The translations under genes were made by a program, and so were the position numbers. This document shows positions 1-9,364 of a DNA stretch of 64,000 nucleotides, one piece after another (position 1 is the stretch's first letter; each line of letters opens with the position of its first letter). Source of the DNA: an uncultured Eudoraea sp. (lineage in GTDB: Bacteria > Bacteroidota > Bacteroidia > Flavobacteriales > Flavobacteriaceae); the NCBI GenBank assembly GCA_947258405.1, contig CAMYIE010000008.1, forward strand, positions 54,604 to 118,603, written 5' to 3'. The notes beneath the pieces were generated by a model. It saw only the letters and a list, made by a program, of their open reading frames with translations. It ran no database searches and had not been told where the DNA came from.

Positions 1-3000
1 ATAAAACCCAGAAATATTGGTCCGGGTGGTATGAGTGGACGTGTAACCACTATCGATGTGGTCCACAACAATCAGGATATCATTTATGCAGGAACTGCTT
101 CCGGTGGATTATGGAAATCGGAATCAGGCGGTATTAGATGGGAGCCCATTTTCGATAAAGAAAATACTGCCTCGATCGGGGCTGTCGCCATTCAGCAATC
201 TAATCCTTCTGTGATTTGGGTAGGCACAGGTGAAGGCAACCCGCGTAATAGCCTCAATGGAGGATATGGCATATACCGATCACTCGATGGAGGAAAAAAC
301 TGGCAACTGATGGGCCTTGAAAAAACCCGACATATCCACCGTATTCTAATCGATCCAACCGATCCGAATACGATTTATGTTGGAGCTATAGGATCTCCAT
401 GGGGGGCACACCCGGAAAGAGGAGTCTATAAATCTGAAGATGGGGGTATCAGCTGGGTCAGGATTCTCCATAGCAATAATCTCAGTGGTGTGGCCGATTT
501 AGTAATGGACCCTGGCAATCCTAATAAACTAATCGCCGCCTTGTGGGAACACAAAAGAGACCCATGGTTTTTTAAATCCGGTGGTAAAGGCAGCGGTTTA
601 CATATAACTTACGACGGCGGTGAGAACTGGAAAAAACTGGGCGAAGACGATGGTCTGCCCAAAGGAGAGCTCGGACGTATCGGTCTGGCTATAGCTGCCA
701 ACAAACCCAATATTGTATATGCCCTGATCGAGTCGAAAAAAAATGCGCTCTACCGTTCTGAGGACGGCGGACAAAAATGGACCAAGGTCAATGACCAAAG
801 CAGTATTGGCAATCGCCCGTTCTACTATTCAGACCTTTATGTAGACCCGGAAAATGAGAACAGGATCTATTCCGTGTTCACCTATGTGAATGTCTCAGAG
901 GATGGTGGCCGTACTTTTGAACAATTAATGCCCGCCTACAGGGTAACCAACGGAGTCCATCCCGATCATCATGCCTGGTGGATCCACCCTGAAAATGGCC
1001 GTTTTATGATCGACGGAAATGACGGCGGATTGAATATCACCAGGGATGGAGGTAAAAGCTGGAGGTTTATCGGGAATCTTCCTGTGGCTCAGTTCTACCA
1101 TATCAATGTAGATCAGGAATACCCCTATAATGTCTATGGAGGCATGCAGGATAACGGCTCCTGGCGGGGTCCGGCCTATGTCTGGCGGGAACAAGGAATC
1201 AGAAATAGCTACTGGCAGGAAATTACCTTTGGAGATGGTTTTGATGTAATCCCGGATCTTGATAACTCACGCTTTGGATATTCCATGAGCCAGCAGGGAT
1301 TTGTATCGCGTTACGACTGGCAAACCGGGAATAATTATTTGGTAAGGCCAACGCCACCAGACGCTTCAACCGAGTTGCGTTTTAATTGGAATGCAGGAAT
1401 AGGACAGGATCCATTTAACAGGGAAACGATCTATTTTGGTAGCCAGTTTGTTCATAAAAGCACAGATAAGGGCCTTACATGGAGTATTATCTCTCCTGAT
1501 CTCACTACCAACGATCCGGCCAAACAAAAACAACACGAAAGCGGAGGACTGACCCTCGATGCTACCGGCGCCGAGAATTATTGCACAATACTGGTGATAG
1601 AACCTTCGAAACTGGAGAAAGATATGCTCTGGGCAGGTACCGATGATGGCCGTGTGCATATCACCTCCAATGGAGGGCAAAACTGGACGGAAGTTAGCGG
1701 AAACATCAAAGGAATGCCTTTGGGAAGCTGGATTGCACAGATCAGGGCATCCGACAAAAATAAAGGTGAAGCCTTGTTGATCGCGAACGACTACCGGCGT
1801 TTCAATTATATCCCTTATGCCTTCAGGACCCGTGATTATGGAAAGACCTGGACAAGGATTGTCGACGAAAAGGATGTAAAGGGGTATACTTTGTCGATTG
1901 TTGAGGATCCAATTTCTGAAAAACTCCTTTTCCTTGGCACCGACGACGGTTTATACTTTTCTCTCGATGGAGCCAAACGTTGGCAAAAGTGGAACGAAGG
2001 ATTTCCTACTGTTTCGACGAAAGATCTGGTCATCCATCCCAGAGAAGAGGACCTGGTGATCGGAACATTCGGACGTGCCGCCTGGGTGCTCGATGATATA
2101 CGTCCATTACGGGCTATTGCAGAAGACCCTGCCCTCTTGGAGCAGGAAATTGAATTGTTTACCCCTCCCGATGCTTATCTTGCTGCCTATCAGCAACCCA
2201 CAGGGAGTCGATTCGGCGGTGATGCACTTTATAATGCCGAAAATCGACAGAAGGGAGCAATGATCACCTACTACCTTAAAGAGGGTTATAAAAAGAAAAA
2301 GGTTGATGGTAAAACTTCTGAAAACAAGGCAGATGAAGCCAGTAAGGAGGATAATACCAAAGCAGATGAGAAAGTAAAGAAGGACTCCATCAAGTTGAAG
2401 GTTTACGAAAAGGATCAACTGATCCGTACATTAAAGTTCAAGACACCCGAAAAAGCAGGATTTCACAGGGTATACTGGAATCTCGATCAAAGAGGGGTTC
2501 AAAATCCAACAAGAAAAATAAGCAAGGACAGCAAAGAAGCCGCGGGAATGATGGTGAGACCAGGAAAATACAGATTGGTAATGGAATTAGGGGAGAATAG
2601 TGATACCACTGAGATAGAGGTACTTGCAGACCCCCGCCTGGAGACAAACCCAACCGCTCAGGAGGAAATTTTCAGTGCACGTGAAGATTTGACAAATTAT
2701 AAACAGCTTGCCGCTGATGCCGTGGAGCAGCTGGTTGAAAGTAAATCCACCACCGAAGAATTGCTTAAGAAACTCAAAAAGCAGGATAAAGATGCTTTTG
2801 AGGCCAATATCGAGTCATCGGAAGAGATGATCAAGAGCATCGATAGCCTGCTCGCCCTTTACCTGGGTAAAGAAGATAAAAGACAGGGTATCATTCGGAA
2901 TCAGGAAATGACGGTTATGAAAAGGATTCGGACCGCTGAACGCTATATACAAACAAGCCGCAATGAGTTTAGCAGCACTGAGCAAAAACTTGTTCAATTT

Positions 3001-3135
3001 GCCAGGGAAGATCTCGGCAAGGCACTTAAGGAGACCAACGAGTTTTATGCTGTTAAATGGAGCGAATACAAAACTGCAATTGATGCACTTAGCCTATCGC
3101 CTTTTAAGGAGGTCAAGTCTTTCGAATTGGAATAA
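1..3135 (+). CDS. Sortilin/VPS10-like Asp-box (BNR) repeat protein, 5' partial
   Basis: The frame is open from base 1, so the true start lies upstream and the signal peptide is not seen. The visible N-terminus carries the IGPGGMSGRV motif typical of Bacteroidota sortilin/VPS10-like 'glycosyl hydrolase' proteins. About eleven Asp-box-like motifs of the S/T-x-D-G-G-x-x-W form follow (SLDGGKNW, SEDGGISW, TRDGGKSW, TSNGGQNW and others), which predicts a large beta-propeller over roughly the first 700 residues. A Lys/Glu-rich linker and a helical C-terminal part come next. Members are normally 1000-1100 aa and exported. The substrate is unknown; a hydrolase activity is an annotation habit, not something the sequence proves. 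Confidence 0.85.
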   Translation: MKPRNIGPGGMSGRVTTIDVVHNNQDIIYAGTASGGLWKSESGGIRWEPIFDKENTASIGAVAIQQSNPSVIWVGTGEGNPRNSLNGGYGIYRSLDGGKNWQLMGLEKTRHIHRILIDPTDPNTIYVGAIGSPWGAHPERGVYKSEDGGISWVRILHSNNLSGVADLVMDPGNPNKLIAALWEHKRDPWFFKSGGKGSGLHITYDGGENWKKLGEDDGLPKGELGRIGLAIAANKPNIVYALIESKKNALYRSEDGGQKWTKVNDQSSIGNRPFYYSDLYVDPENENRIYSVFTYVNVSEDGGRTFEQLMPAYRVTNGVHPDHHAWWIHPENGRFMIDGNDGGLNITRDGGKSWRFIGNLPVAQFYHINVDQEYPYNVYGGMQDNGSWRGPAYVWREQGIRNSYWQEITFGDGFDVIPDLDNSRFGYSMSQQGFVSRYDWQTGNNYLVRPTPPDASTELRFNWNAGIGQDPFNRETIYFGSQFVHKSTDKGLTWSIISPDLTTNDPAKQKQHESGGLTLDATGAENYCTILVIEPSKLEKDMLWAGTDDGRVHITSNGGQNWTEVSGNIKGMPLGSWIAQIRASDKNKGEALLIANDYRRFNYIPYAFRTRDYGKTWTRIVDEKDVKGYTLSIVEDPISEKLLFLGTDDGLYFSLDGAKRWQKWNEGFPTVSTKDLVIHPREEDLVIGTFGRAAWVLDDIRPLRAIAEDPALLEQEIELFTPPDAYLAAYQQPTGSRFGGDALYNAENRQKGAMITYYLKEGYKKKKVDGKTSENKADEASKEDNTKADEKVKKDSIKLKVYEKDQLIRTLKFKTPEKAGFHRVYWNLDQRGVQNPTRKISKDSKEAAGMMVRPGKYRLVMELGENSDTTEIEVLADPRLETNPTAQEEIFSAREDLTNYKQLAADAVEQLVESKSTTEELLKKLKKQDKDAFEANIESSEEMIKSIDSLLALYLGKEDKRQGIIRNQEMTVMKRIRTAERYIQTSRNEFSSTEQKLVQFAREDLGKALKETNEFYAVKWSEYKTAIDALSLSPFKEVKSFELE

Positions 3136-3330
3136 AAACTCCCTAATAGCAGACCCAGCTTGCTATAGCTGATCATGGAACCAAAACATCATTGGGGATC
3201 TTCATAGGTTCCTGAACTGGATTCTGTTCTTTCTTTTTCCTGGAGATAAAAGAATTTGCTGGCTATAATAATACCACGATGACAGGACCGAACATCAATC
3301 GCGACTTATTGTAATGAAATAGCTAAAAGT

Positions 3331-4545
3331 ATGAACCTTACCAAAGTATCATTTACCAACAAAGAAGGGCAAAAATTGAACGGACGACTGGAGCTTCCCG
3401 TAGACCAGCACCCCCATAATATGGTGTTGTTTGCGCATTGTTTCACCTGTACTAAAAACCTGTCAGCTGTTAAAAATATCAGCAAAGGCTTAACCTCAAG
3501 TGGTTTTGGGGTGTTGCGGTTCGATTTTACCGGTTTGGGAGAAAGTGAAGGCGATTTTGCGGATACCAATTTTTCAGGTAATGTTGAGGATCTAATAGCC
3601 GCAGCAGATTTTCTTAAAAAAGACTACCAGGCCCCAAGCCTTTTAATAGGCCACTCACTTGGAGGAGCAGCTGTTATTTATGCTGCCGCCAGATTACATA
3701 CTGTAAAGGCAGTGGCTACGGTAGGCGCACCAGCGGACCCCAGCCATGTAAAACATCTTCTCAAAAGCAGTATAGAAGAGATCAGATCTAACGGAAAGGC
3801 TGTGGTAAATATCAGTGGTCGGGATTTTACCGTTAAAGAGCAGTTCCTGAATGATTTGGAGAAAAATTCACTTAGTGATACACTGGAGAATTTGAACAAG
3901 TCGATTCTGATCATGCATTCTCCACAGGACAATATAGTGGGGATTAAAAATGCAGAAAAACTATATCATAATGCACGGCATCCGAAGAGTTTTATATCTC
4001 TCGATGGCGCAGATCATTTACTCAGTAACAAGGTAGATTCTCTATATGTAGGTAAAACTATAGCCAGCTGGGCCGAGCGGTATCTGGTTGTCCCTGATCC
4101 ATCGGAACTTAGAACCAGACATCAGGTGGTGGCCAGCCTCGACACTGATGATGGATTCACCACTCAGATAAAAGTGGGAAAACATAATTTGGTTGCCGAT
4201 GAACCGGAAGGATTTGGAGGTAACGATTTTGGCCCTTCACCCTATGAATTTGTGTCAGCCGGACTTTCAGCCTGCACTGTAATGACCCTGCAGATGTATG
4301 CCAGGAGGAAGAATTGGGACCTGCAGAACGTAAAAGTCCATACTTCATATGGCAAAGTTCATGCTGAAGATTGCGCAGAATGTGAATCGGATACCGCAAA
4401 GATCGACACTTTTGAGCGGCAAATAGCATTGTCAGGGTCACTTGAACCCAGACAAAAAGAGCGCTTACTCGAAATCGCCGATAAATGCCCTGTTCATCGA
4501 ACATTGGAAGCCCATTCACATATAAAGACAGAACTCATTGAATGA
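3331..4545 (+). CDS. Alpha/beta hydrolase-OsmC fusion protein
   Basis: This is a 404-aa two-domain protein. Residues 1-250 form an alpha/beta hydrolase with nucleophile elbow GHSLGG (Ser109) and a late DGADH motif (His229). Residues 270-404 form an OsmC/Ohr-type domain with the two expected cysteines, Cys315 (SACTVMTLQ) and Cys386 (DKCPVH). OsmC proteins reduce organic hydroperoxides through this Cys pair; the joined hydrolase could release or process the lipid substrate, which is inference. The same fusion is known in many Bacteroidota and Proteobacteria. The stop overlaps the next start (TGATAA context, 4 nt), so it is probably cotranscribed with the gene at 4542. Confidence 0.9.
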   Translation: MNLTKVSFTNKEGQKLNGRLELPVDQHPHNMVLFAHCFTCTKNLSAVKNISKGLTSSGFGVLRFDFTGLGESEGDFADTNFSGNVEDLIAAADFLKKDYQAPSLLIGHSLGGAAVIYAAARLHTVKAVATVGAPADPSHVKHLLKSSIEEIRSNGKAVVNISGRDFTVKEQFLNDLEKNSLSDTLENLNKSILIMHSPQDNIVGIKNAEKLYHNARHPKSFISLDGADHLLSNKVDSLYVGKTIASWAERYLVVPDPSELRTRHQVVASLDTDDGFTTQIKVGKHNLVADEPEGFGGNDFGPSPYEFVSAGLSACTVMTLQMYARRKNWDLQNVKVHTSYGKVHAEDCAECESDTAKIDTFERQIALSGSLEPRQKERLLEIADKCPVHRTLEAHSHIKTELIE

Positions 4546-5027
4546 TAAAAAGTAAGGTTTTTGAAGTGAGTCTAAAAGGCAATCATTCGTTGATTATTCC
4601 GGATCGGTATGCATCACTATTTCTTGATACCGGTAAAACAAGAGTGAAAGTTATAGCTGAATTCGAGGGCAAATCTCTTGTTTTTCATGGGGCCCTTCAG
4701 AAATATAAAGGCCAGTATTCAATCATATTTGGGAAGTGATATCAAAAGGAACTAAATATATTTCCCAACGATTATTTCCAGCTTCAACTTATTGAAGACA
4801 ACAGCAAATATGGAGTAGATATGCCAGAAGAGCTGGAGGCAGTACTCCAAAGTGACCAGGAAGTAGCTGATATCTTCCATTCTTTTAGACCCGGTCGGAT
4901 TCGGAGTATAATATATACCATTGTTCGTTTTAAGAATTCTCAGACCAGGATCGATAAATCGCTTGTACTGGCAGAAAATCTTCGCAGAGGGATAAGGGAT
5001 TTAAAGGATTTGTTCAAAGTGGTTTGA
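4542..5027 (+). pseudogene. DUF1905 / YdeI (OmpD-associated) family protein interrupted by an in-frame TGA
   Basis: Two open stretches, 4542-4739 and 4740-5027, lie in the same frame and are separated only by one TGA codon (4737-4739). The first part reads as a DUF1905 beta domain ending FHGALQKYKGQYSIIFGK. The part after TGA continues without a gap (YQKELNIFPNDYFQLQL, then YGVDMPEELEAVL and a helical tail ending in KSLVLAENLRRGIRD), which is the normal C-terminal half of the family. Read through, the protein is about 161 aa, near family size. A nonsense mutation, for example in an Arg or Trp codon, is the simplest explanation; readthrough or sequencing error are alternatives. An internal ATG at 4821 could still give a 68-aa C-terminal piece. 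Confidence 0.75.
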
Positions 5028-5054
5028 CAACAGTACGAAATATATGTACCTTTA
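5023..5054 (+). promoter_or_regulatory. Bacteroidota-type promoter of the superoxide dismutase gene
   Basis: TTTG at 5023-5026 is followed after 20 nt by TACCTTTA at 5047-5054. This is one base from the Bacteroidota -33 TTTG / -7 TAnnTTTG consensus. It lies 25 bp before the ATG at 5080. Confidence 0.5.
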
Positions 5055-5079
5055 ATCCAAACTGAAAACACTAACAGAA

Positions 5080-5655
5080 ATGAGAAGTATTATAATAGTA
5101 ATTTTTGGCATTTTAATCGGTCTGGGTTATGGTTGTAAAGAGACCAAGAAAGGGGCGGAAAAAGAGATGAAGGAGGTTGAAAATGTTGAAGAAGAAGTAA
5201 CGGTCGAAAAAGTTTCATTTACTATGCAGGCCAAAAGCGGCAGCGAAGTAAGTGGTATGGTGACTTTTACGGAAGAAAATGACAAAGTTACCATGCGGGC
5301 AGAACTCAAGGGTCTGAGTCCGGGTGAACATGCCATTCATCTTCATGAAAAAGCAGATTGTTCTTCCGATGACGGTAAATCGTCCGGTGGTCATTGGAAT
5401 CCCACGGCCCAACCTCATGGCAAATGGGGAGCAAGTGAGGGCTTTCACAGGGGCGACATAGGTAATTTTGTGGCCGATGAAGACGGGTCCGCCACAGTTG
5501 AATTCTCCACAGATCTATGGTGTCTTGGCTGTGCTGATGATAGCAAAAATATTCTAGGTAAAGCTGTTATTGTTCATCAGGGTGTAGACGATTTTACCTC
5601 ACAACCGAGTGGTGCAGCAGGTGCGCGTATAAGTTGTACAGGTATAATAGAATAG
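5080..5655 (+). CDS. sodC: Cu/Zn superoxide dismutase, predicted lipoprotein
   Basis: A 191-aa SodC with a lipoprotein signal (lipobox LGYGC, Cys19) and a Glu/Lys-rich linker before the SOD fold. Metal ligands are all visible: copper His87, His89 and His166, bridging His105, zinc His113, His123 and Asp126. Cys94 and Cys186 would form the structural disulphide, and Arg183 matches the active-site arginine. An extra WCLGC pair (Cys148, Cys151) sits in the loop before the last copper ligand. It dismutates superoxide in the periplasm or at a membrane surface. It has its own promoter and a hairpin terminator, so it is probably a single-gene unit. Confidence 0.93.
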   Translation: MRSIIIVIFGILIGLGYGCKETKKGAEKEMKEVENVEEEVTVEKVSFTMQAKSGSEVSGMVTFTEENDKVTMRAELKGLSPGEHAIHLHEKADCSSDDGKSSGGHWNPTAQPHGKWGASEGFHRGDIGNFVADEDGSATVEFSTDLWCLGCADDSKNILGKAVIVHQGVDDFTSQPSGAAGARISCTGIIE

Positions 5656-5676
5656 TTTAAAACGCTATAAAGTAGG

Positions 5677-5703
5677 ACCGCCGGCATTCATGGCGGTTTT
5701 TTT
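5677..5703 (+). terminator. Rho-independent terminator of sodC
   Basis: Stem ACCGCC (5677-5682) pairs with GGCGGT (5692-5697) around a 9-nt loop and is followed by a T run, 22 bp after the stop codon. Confidence 0.8.
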
Positions 5704-6264
5704 ATGGTAACAAGTCACTGCCATTTGTCGGATCCGGGCAATACGAAAACCATACGATTAGGTTACCGGAATCTGCGCGATATACCAAAAAATATGTAAG
5801 ATGAATTTGTGGTGTTTATCCGTCCTGAGGTCCTTTTTTGATAGCATTTTGAAGCGATATATACGCCTGTAATACTCTGGTCACTAAGAAAACCATGATG
5901 GACATCCAAACAAAAAAGAGGTAATATTCCATAACATAGGTGATTTGGGTTATTCTTCTCGTCCTTGGTCAATTACCCATTTTCATGCACTATTTGAGGC
6001 TAACTAAAAGTAAGATTTTTGGGTAATTGATCGATAAACATAGGCATTTGGTCTATATTTTCCTATAATTATGTTAAAAAAAGGCTAATAATCGGTCAAC
6101 TTTTCGATGAGTGGTTCATTTGAACGTAAAATATGGTACGTTCGGCCCTATTAATTGGTGCATTTACCCGGGACTGAGCCAAGGGGAAAAAATGATAATT
6201 GGCGATCAAAAGTATAATGTCCTGGTTTTTCTTTTATTTTTGATTTTGTTTTACCCAATAGACT
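5704..6264. other. 561-bp region without a clear gene
   Basis: AT-rich and without a convincing long coding frame. The only candidate is a 38-codon hydrophobic frame on the minus strand (5816-5932, listed separately). The 3' part should hold the promoter of the gene at 6265, but no confident -33/-7 pair was found. Confidence 0.5.
5816..5932 (-). CDS. Possible 38-aa single-span membrane protein
   Basis: The frame starts with ATG at 5932 and ends TAA at 5816. It begins MEYYLFFVWMSIMVFLV, one hydrophobic segment, followed by an amphipathic, basic tail ending KKGPQDG. That pattern resembles genuine small membrane proteins. No ribosome binding site or promoter is evident and codon evidence is thin at this length, so it may be chance. 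Confidence 0.22.
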   Translation of the reverse strand: MEYYLFFVWMSIMVFLVTRVLQAYISLQNAIKKGPQDG

Positions 6265-7458
6265 ATGAATCCCTCTGCATCTGGTTGGATCGATAAATAT
6301 GGTTTTGTCGTAAAAGACAATCCTGAAGCATTTAAGGATTTTCAAGACTTATATGCCGGCCTGAAAAAGGCAGGATTTGTCTATGGACTCAATATAAAAA
6401 TACCCAGGTTTATTGAGGTAGAGCACAACTTGTCTGAAGATGAAAAAGCCAAGATCAATCTGCTCACTGCTTTATACTACACTTTTGTACTCAGTCAGCA
6501 AAATGGCAATTTCAAAGAGTTTCTCCCTACTATATTCGAATTCTACAAACTGCTTAACATCTATCAAAAGTCCTTATTAGACAATATCCTTTCGGGCAAA
6601 AGAACTTCTTCCAAACTCGAAACACTTATCAATTCGAGAGTATATCTTGATGATAACCTGTTCAGCAAGACCTTTAACAATATTATCACCAACAGTCTGC
6701 TTTTCATCGATGTCCTGACATTTAAATACTACCTCGATGGCGGAAAGGAAGTACGCCAGCACGCTCAGCACCTGGAGTTCCTGGTGATTAATATTGCCTA
6801 CCATGCCTTAAATTCAAAGGAAAAGAATAAAACTGATGAAAAACTATCCCAGCTTTTTGAATCATCGCTCACTTTTATAGATGGAAGAGAACAGGATTTT
6901 GACGGTTCATACAGAGATCAATTGATCGATTATGACTATTCATGGCAGAAACCTTATTTTATGGATGTGGCCTGTGTGACGGTTTGGGAAGATAAAACGC
7001 TCGAATATAAAGAATCTGAATTTATATATGGTATAGGGAAAGATCTGGGATTCGAGAATAAAGATATTTCGAGGGCGCTTGAAGAAATCACCGCATTCTT
7101 TGATAAGAATTCGAGGATAATACCATTTTTGAAAAGCAGCAATATGGCTTTGCAGTTTTATGATGGCATGTCTAAAGTTGTGATCAGGCTGATCCAAAGA
7201 AACAGCAAACGTCTTCAAAAAGAACTTTTGGAAAGCAAGGAGTTGATGCTTCTTTTATCGAAATCTACGGTGAAAGATCTCAGCAGGGAGGAGAAGAAAA
7301 AAGTACAAAATCAGTTACTCGACATATTTAAGACTATCCCTTCGCTCGCTATTTTCATGCTGCCCGGCGGAGCAGTCCTGCTTCCTATTTTTATCAAACT
7401 GATTCCCAGATTACTTCCTTCAGCTTTCGATGAGAACAGAGTTGATAAAAGTAAGTAA
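6265..7458 (+). CDS. LETM1-related biofilm-associated-type protein
   Basis: A 397-aa mainly alpha-helical protein without signal peptide. The last 70 residues (QNQLLDIFKTIPSLAIFMLPGG, then a hydrophobic LLPIFIKLIPRLLPSAFDEN) match the LETM1-like C-terminal signature, where a Pro/Gly-rich hydrophobic segment ends in LPSxF. Flavobacterial proteins of this length and layout are commonly named LETM1-related biofilm-associated proteins. The N-terminal 300 residues show no motif that I recognise. Its function in bacteria is not established. It stands alone, convergent with the LytTR regulator at 7535. Confidence 0.75.
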   Translation: MNPSASGWIDKYGFVVKDNPEAFKDFQDLYAGLKKAGFVYGLNIKIPRFIEVEHNLSEDEKAKINLLTALYYTFVLSQQNGNFKEFLPTIFEFYKLLNIYQKSLLDNILSGKRTSSKLETLINSRVYLDDNLFSKTFNNIITNSLLFIDVLTFKYYLDGGKEVRQHAQHLEFLVINIAYHALNSKEKNKTDEKLSQLFESSLTFIDGREQDFDGSYRDQLIDYDYSWQKPYFMDVACVTVWEDKTLEYKESEFIYGIGKDLGFENKDISRALEEITAFFDKNSRIIPFLKSSNMALQFYDGMSKVVIRLIQRNSKRLQKELLESKELMLLLSKSTVKDLSREEKKKVQNQLLDIFKTIPSLAIFMLPGGAVLLPIFIKLIPRLLPSAFDENRVDKSK

Positions 7459-7534
7459 TTTCCTATTAATTATATACTATAAGAAAAATCTATAATTATA
7501 GCTATATACTTGTTTATCAACATTATAAAATATT

Positions 7535-8290
7535 TTATTCTAACCAAAGCTTAAAATCACGAACTCGCTCCCTACTGACGATGATTTCCTGCTCAGTGAA
7601 CCGGTTTAATACAATTTTTAGTCGTGAATTAGTATAGGAAATAATGTCTTTTATATGTTTGATGTTCACATAGAATTTTCTGCTTACCCGGAAAAAAATC
7701 TCTGGCTCCAACTCATTTTCCAGCTGTTCCAAAGTGTTGTCTAAAAGGTAATTTCTGCCTTCTGTAGTGGAGGCATAGGTTCCTTTGTTCTCGCTGTAAA
7801 AACATTCGATGTCCTCGGCATTTATAATTTTGATATGTTGCCCTACCCTCGCAGTGAATCTCTTTTTAAATTCCCGTTCCAAAGGATTTACCAGAAGCTT
7901 TTTAATATCATCGAAATCCAGTGATAAATTTTTCTTAGGCTGGTTCAGGTTTCGATATTGAGCAAGTGCCTGTTCCAATTCTTCCGAATCGATCGGTTTA
8001 AGAAGATAGTCAATGCTGTTTAGTTTAAATGCCTGTAATGCATATTCATCATAAGCTGTTGTAAAAATAATAGCACTATTAACTTCGATGATGTCAAAAA
8101 TTTCAAATGAAAGGCCATCTGATAATTGAATATCCAGAAAAATTAAATCGGGATGTGGATTCTGCTGGAACCAATCCACCGATTCTTCAACCGAATGCAG
8201 CATAGTAGCTACTTCTACCCCTTGTTCCGACAGCAAGCGCGACAATCGTCGTGCGGCAGGCTTTTCATCTTCTATAATCAGTACATTCAT
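7535..8290 (-). CDS. LytTR-family response regulator
   Basis: A 251-aa regulator. The receiver domain (1-120) has acidic residues EDE at 7-9, phosphoacceptor Asp53 (FLDIQL), the TTAYDEYAL switch region and conserved Lys in LLKPID. The C-terminal LytTR DNA-binding domain (about 145-251) includes FYVNIKHIKDI. It is the last gene of a five-gene minus-strand unit that begins with the LytS-type kinase at 10696, so the kinase is its likely partner. It would bind direct-repeat promoter sites as a dimer; targets are unknown. Confidence 0.92.
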   Translation of the reverse strand: MNVLIIEDEKPAARRLSRLLSEQGVEVATMLHSVEESVDWFQQNPHPDLIFLDIQLSDGLSFEIFDIIEVNSAIIFTTAYDEYALQAFKLNSIDYLLKPIDSEELEQALAQYRNLNQPKKNLSLDFDDIKKLLVNPLEREFKKRFTARVGQHIKIINAEDIECFYSENKGTYASTTEGRNYLLDNTLEQLENELEPEIFFRVSRKFYVNIKHIKDIISYTNSRLKIVLNRFTEQEIIVSRERVRDFKLWLE

Positions 8291-8302
8291 TATGGTGATC
8301 TT

Positions 8303-8656
8303 CTATTGGTATCTGTTAGTTTTTTTATCTTCTTCCTCCATAAATTTTCTTATTTGGCGCTCTTCCCAATCCTTTAAGAAGCTGAATTTATAACGATAGA
8401 CGCAGATCCCATGGATAAGCAGACCTATGCCCCACAGGAATGGTGTAAGTAGTACGTTTAGGTCTATCCAGTGCGAAAAGCCTGGATTGTAGGTATCGGT
8501 CTTGCCCATAAGAAAATCCAGCAAGGAACCTCTGAGCAGCAGGATCAAAATATTTATTACGATGTAGACGCGGACATGCGTGTAGAATTTTTTTAATTCC
8601 TCTACTCTTTTTTTGGCTTTTTCCCTTCTCTGATAGTAATCCATTTCAATTTCCAT
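8303..8656 (-). CDS. 2TM domain-containing membrane protein
   Basis: A 117-aa protein of the 2TM family: a basic helix (KAKKRVEELKKFYTHVRVYI), two membrane spans (about 30-50 and 70-92) and the C-terminal signature WEERQIRKFMEEED. The start codon overlaps the upstream 2TM gene's stop by 1 nt (TAATG), which indicates translational coupling. A second ATG at 8644 (codon 5) is also possible. The role of 2TM proteins is unknown; they cluster with LytS/LytTR genes in flavobacteria. Confidence 0.85.
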   Translation of the reverse strand: MEIEMDYYQRREKAKKRVEELKKFYTHVRVYIVINILILLLRGSLLDFLMGKTDTYNPGFSHWIDLNVLLTPFLWGIGLLIHGICVYRYKFSFLKDWEERQIRKFMEEEDKKTNRYQ

Positions 8657-8973
8657 TATCGATATTTATCGGCTTCACGTTTGTCTTCATCCATGAATTT
8701 CTGAATCTGTTTCTTCTCCCAGTCTTTACCAAAAAAAGGATTAAGGTTAAAGGTGTGAATGGCATGAAACAGCAAGCCAATACCCCAGAATACTGGCGTT
8801 ACAAAGGTGCCAAATTCCCAAAAACTATCAGAATCATTGTAGCTCCTCAGCGCTATGTTTATCAATATGAAGGCATTAACCCCAATATATACCGCAAGAT
8901 GGATATAAAATCCCTTGAGCTCATCGAGCCGTTTTTTGGCCCTTTTTATTTTATCGTCTTTGTTATCTTCCAT
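8656..8973 (-). CDS. 2TM domain-containing membrane protein
   Basis: I place the start at the ATG at 8973 (MEDNKDDKIKRAKKRLDEL) rather than the upstream one at 9015. The shorter form aligns with the two sister proteins, and the longer one overlaps the upstream gene. It has two spans (about 27-46 and 58-80) and the terminal WEKKQIQKFMDEDKREADKYR. It is the second of three tandem paralogues. Confidence 0.85.
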   Translation of the reverse strand: MEDNKDDKIKRAKKRLDELKGFYIHLAVYIGVNAFILINIALRSYNDSDSFWEFGTFVTPVFWGIGLLFHAIHTFNLNPFFGKDWEKKQIQKFMDEDKREADKYR

Positions 8974-9005
8974 AATCTTTCTTCTTATTATTCCGTGTAA
9001 AACTC

Positions 9006-9311
9006 TTAAACCCAACGGTTTTCATCTTTGTCGTCTTCTTCCATAAATTCCTGGATTTTTCGCTCTTCCCAATTGCTTCCAAAGAATGGATTCAATCCAA
9101 AAACCTTAAAAGCGTGAAATGTGAGCCCAATACCCCATCCGAAGGCAGCCCAGAGAAACCACATATAGCGCCACTGGTTCGTCCAGTAGTTGATTCCAGC
9201 GAGTATAGAGATGACGATGATATAGGAAGTGAGGTTGCTGTAAAACTTTTTCAGGGATTCCACTCGATCTTTTGCTCTTAAATACTTGCTTTCTCTGTTT
9301 AGATCTTCCAT
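9006..9311 (-). CDS. 2TM domain-containing membrane protein
   Basis: A 101-aa paralogue of the two genes downstream of it, with the same layout: basic helix RAKDRVESLKKFY, two spans (about 30-48 and 51-72), and GLNPFFGSNWEERKIQEFMEEDD. The phrase LNPFFG..WE is shared with the 8656 gene and, as YNPLWGKRWEERK, with the C-terminus of the kinase at 9365. The set therefore appears to have arisen by repeated duplication. Confidence 0.87.
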   Translation of the reverse strand: MEDLNRESKYLRAKDRVESLKKFYSNLTSYIIVISILAGINYWTNQWRYMWFLWAAFGWGIGLTFHAFKVFGLNPFFGSNWEERKIQEFMEEDDKDENRWV

Positions 9312-9364
9312 TTTTATTTTAATTATAGGTTTTGTCAGTTGTTTTCACTGGTTACATATCTCTT

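Noticed and set aside
4737..4739. TGA as selenocysteine
   Set aside because: The family has no Cys or Sec at this point, it is a linker position, and no selenocysteine machinery is in the window.
6111..6296. 61-codon plus-strand frame before the LETM1-related gene
   Set aside because: It overlaps the start of the supported gene and has no recognisable feature other than a chance hydrophobic stretch from T-rich DNA.
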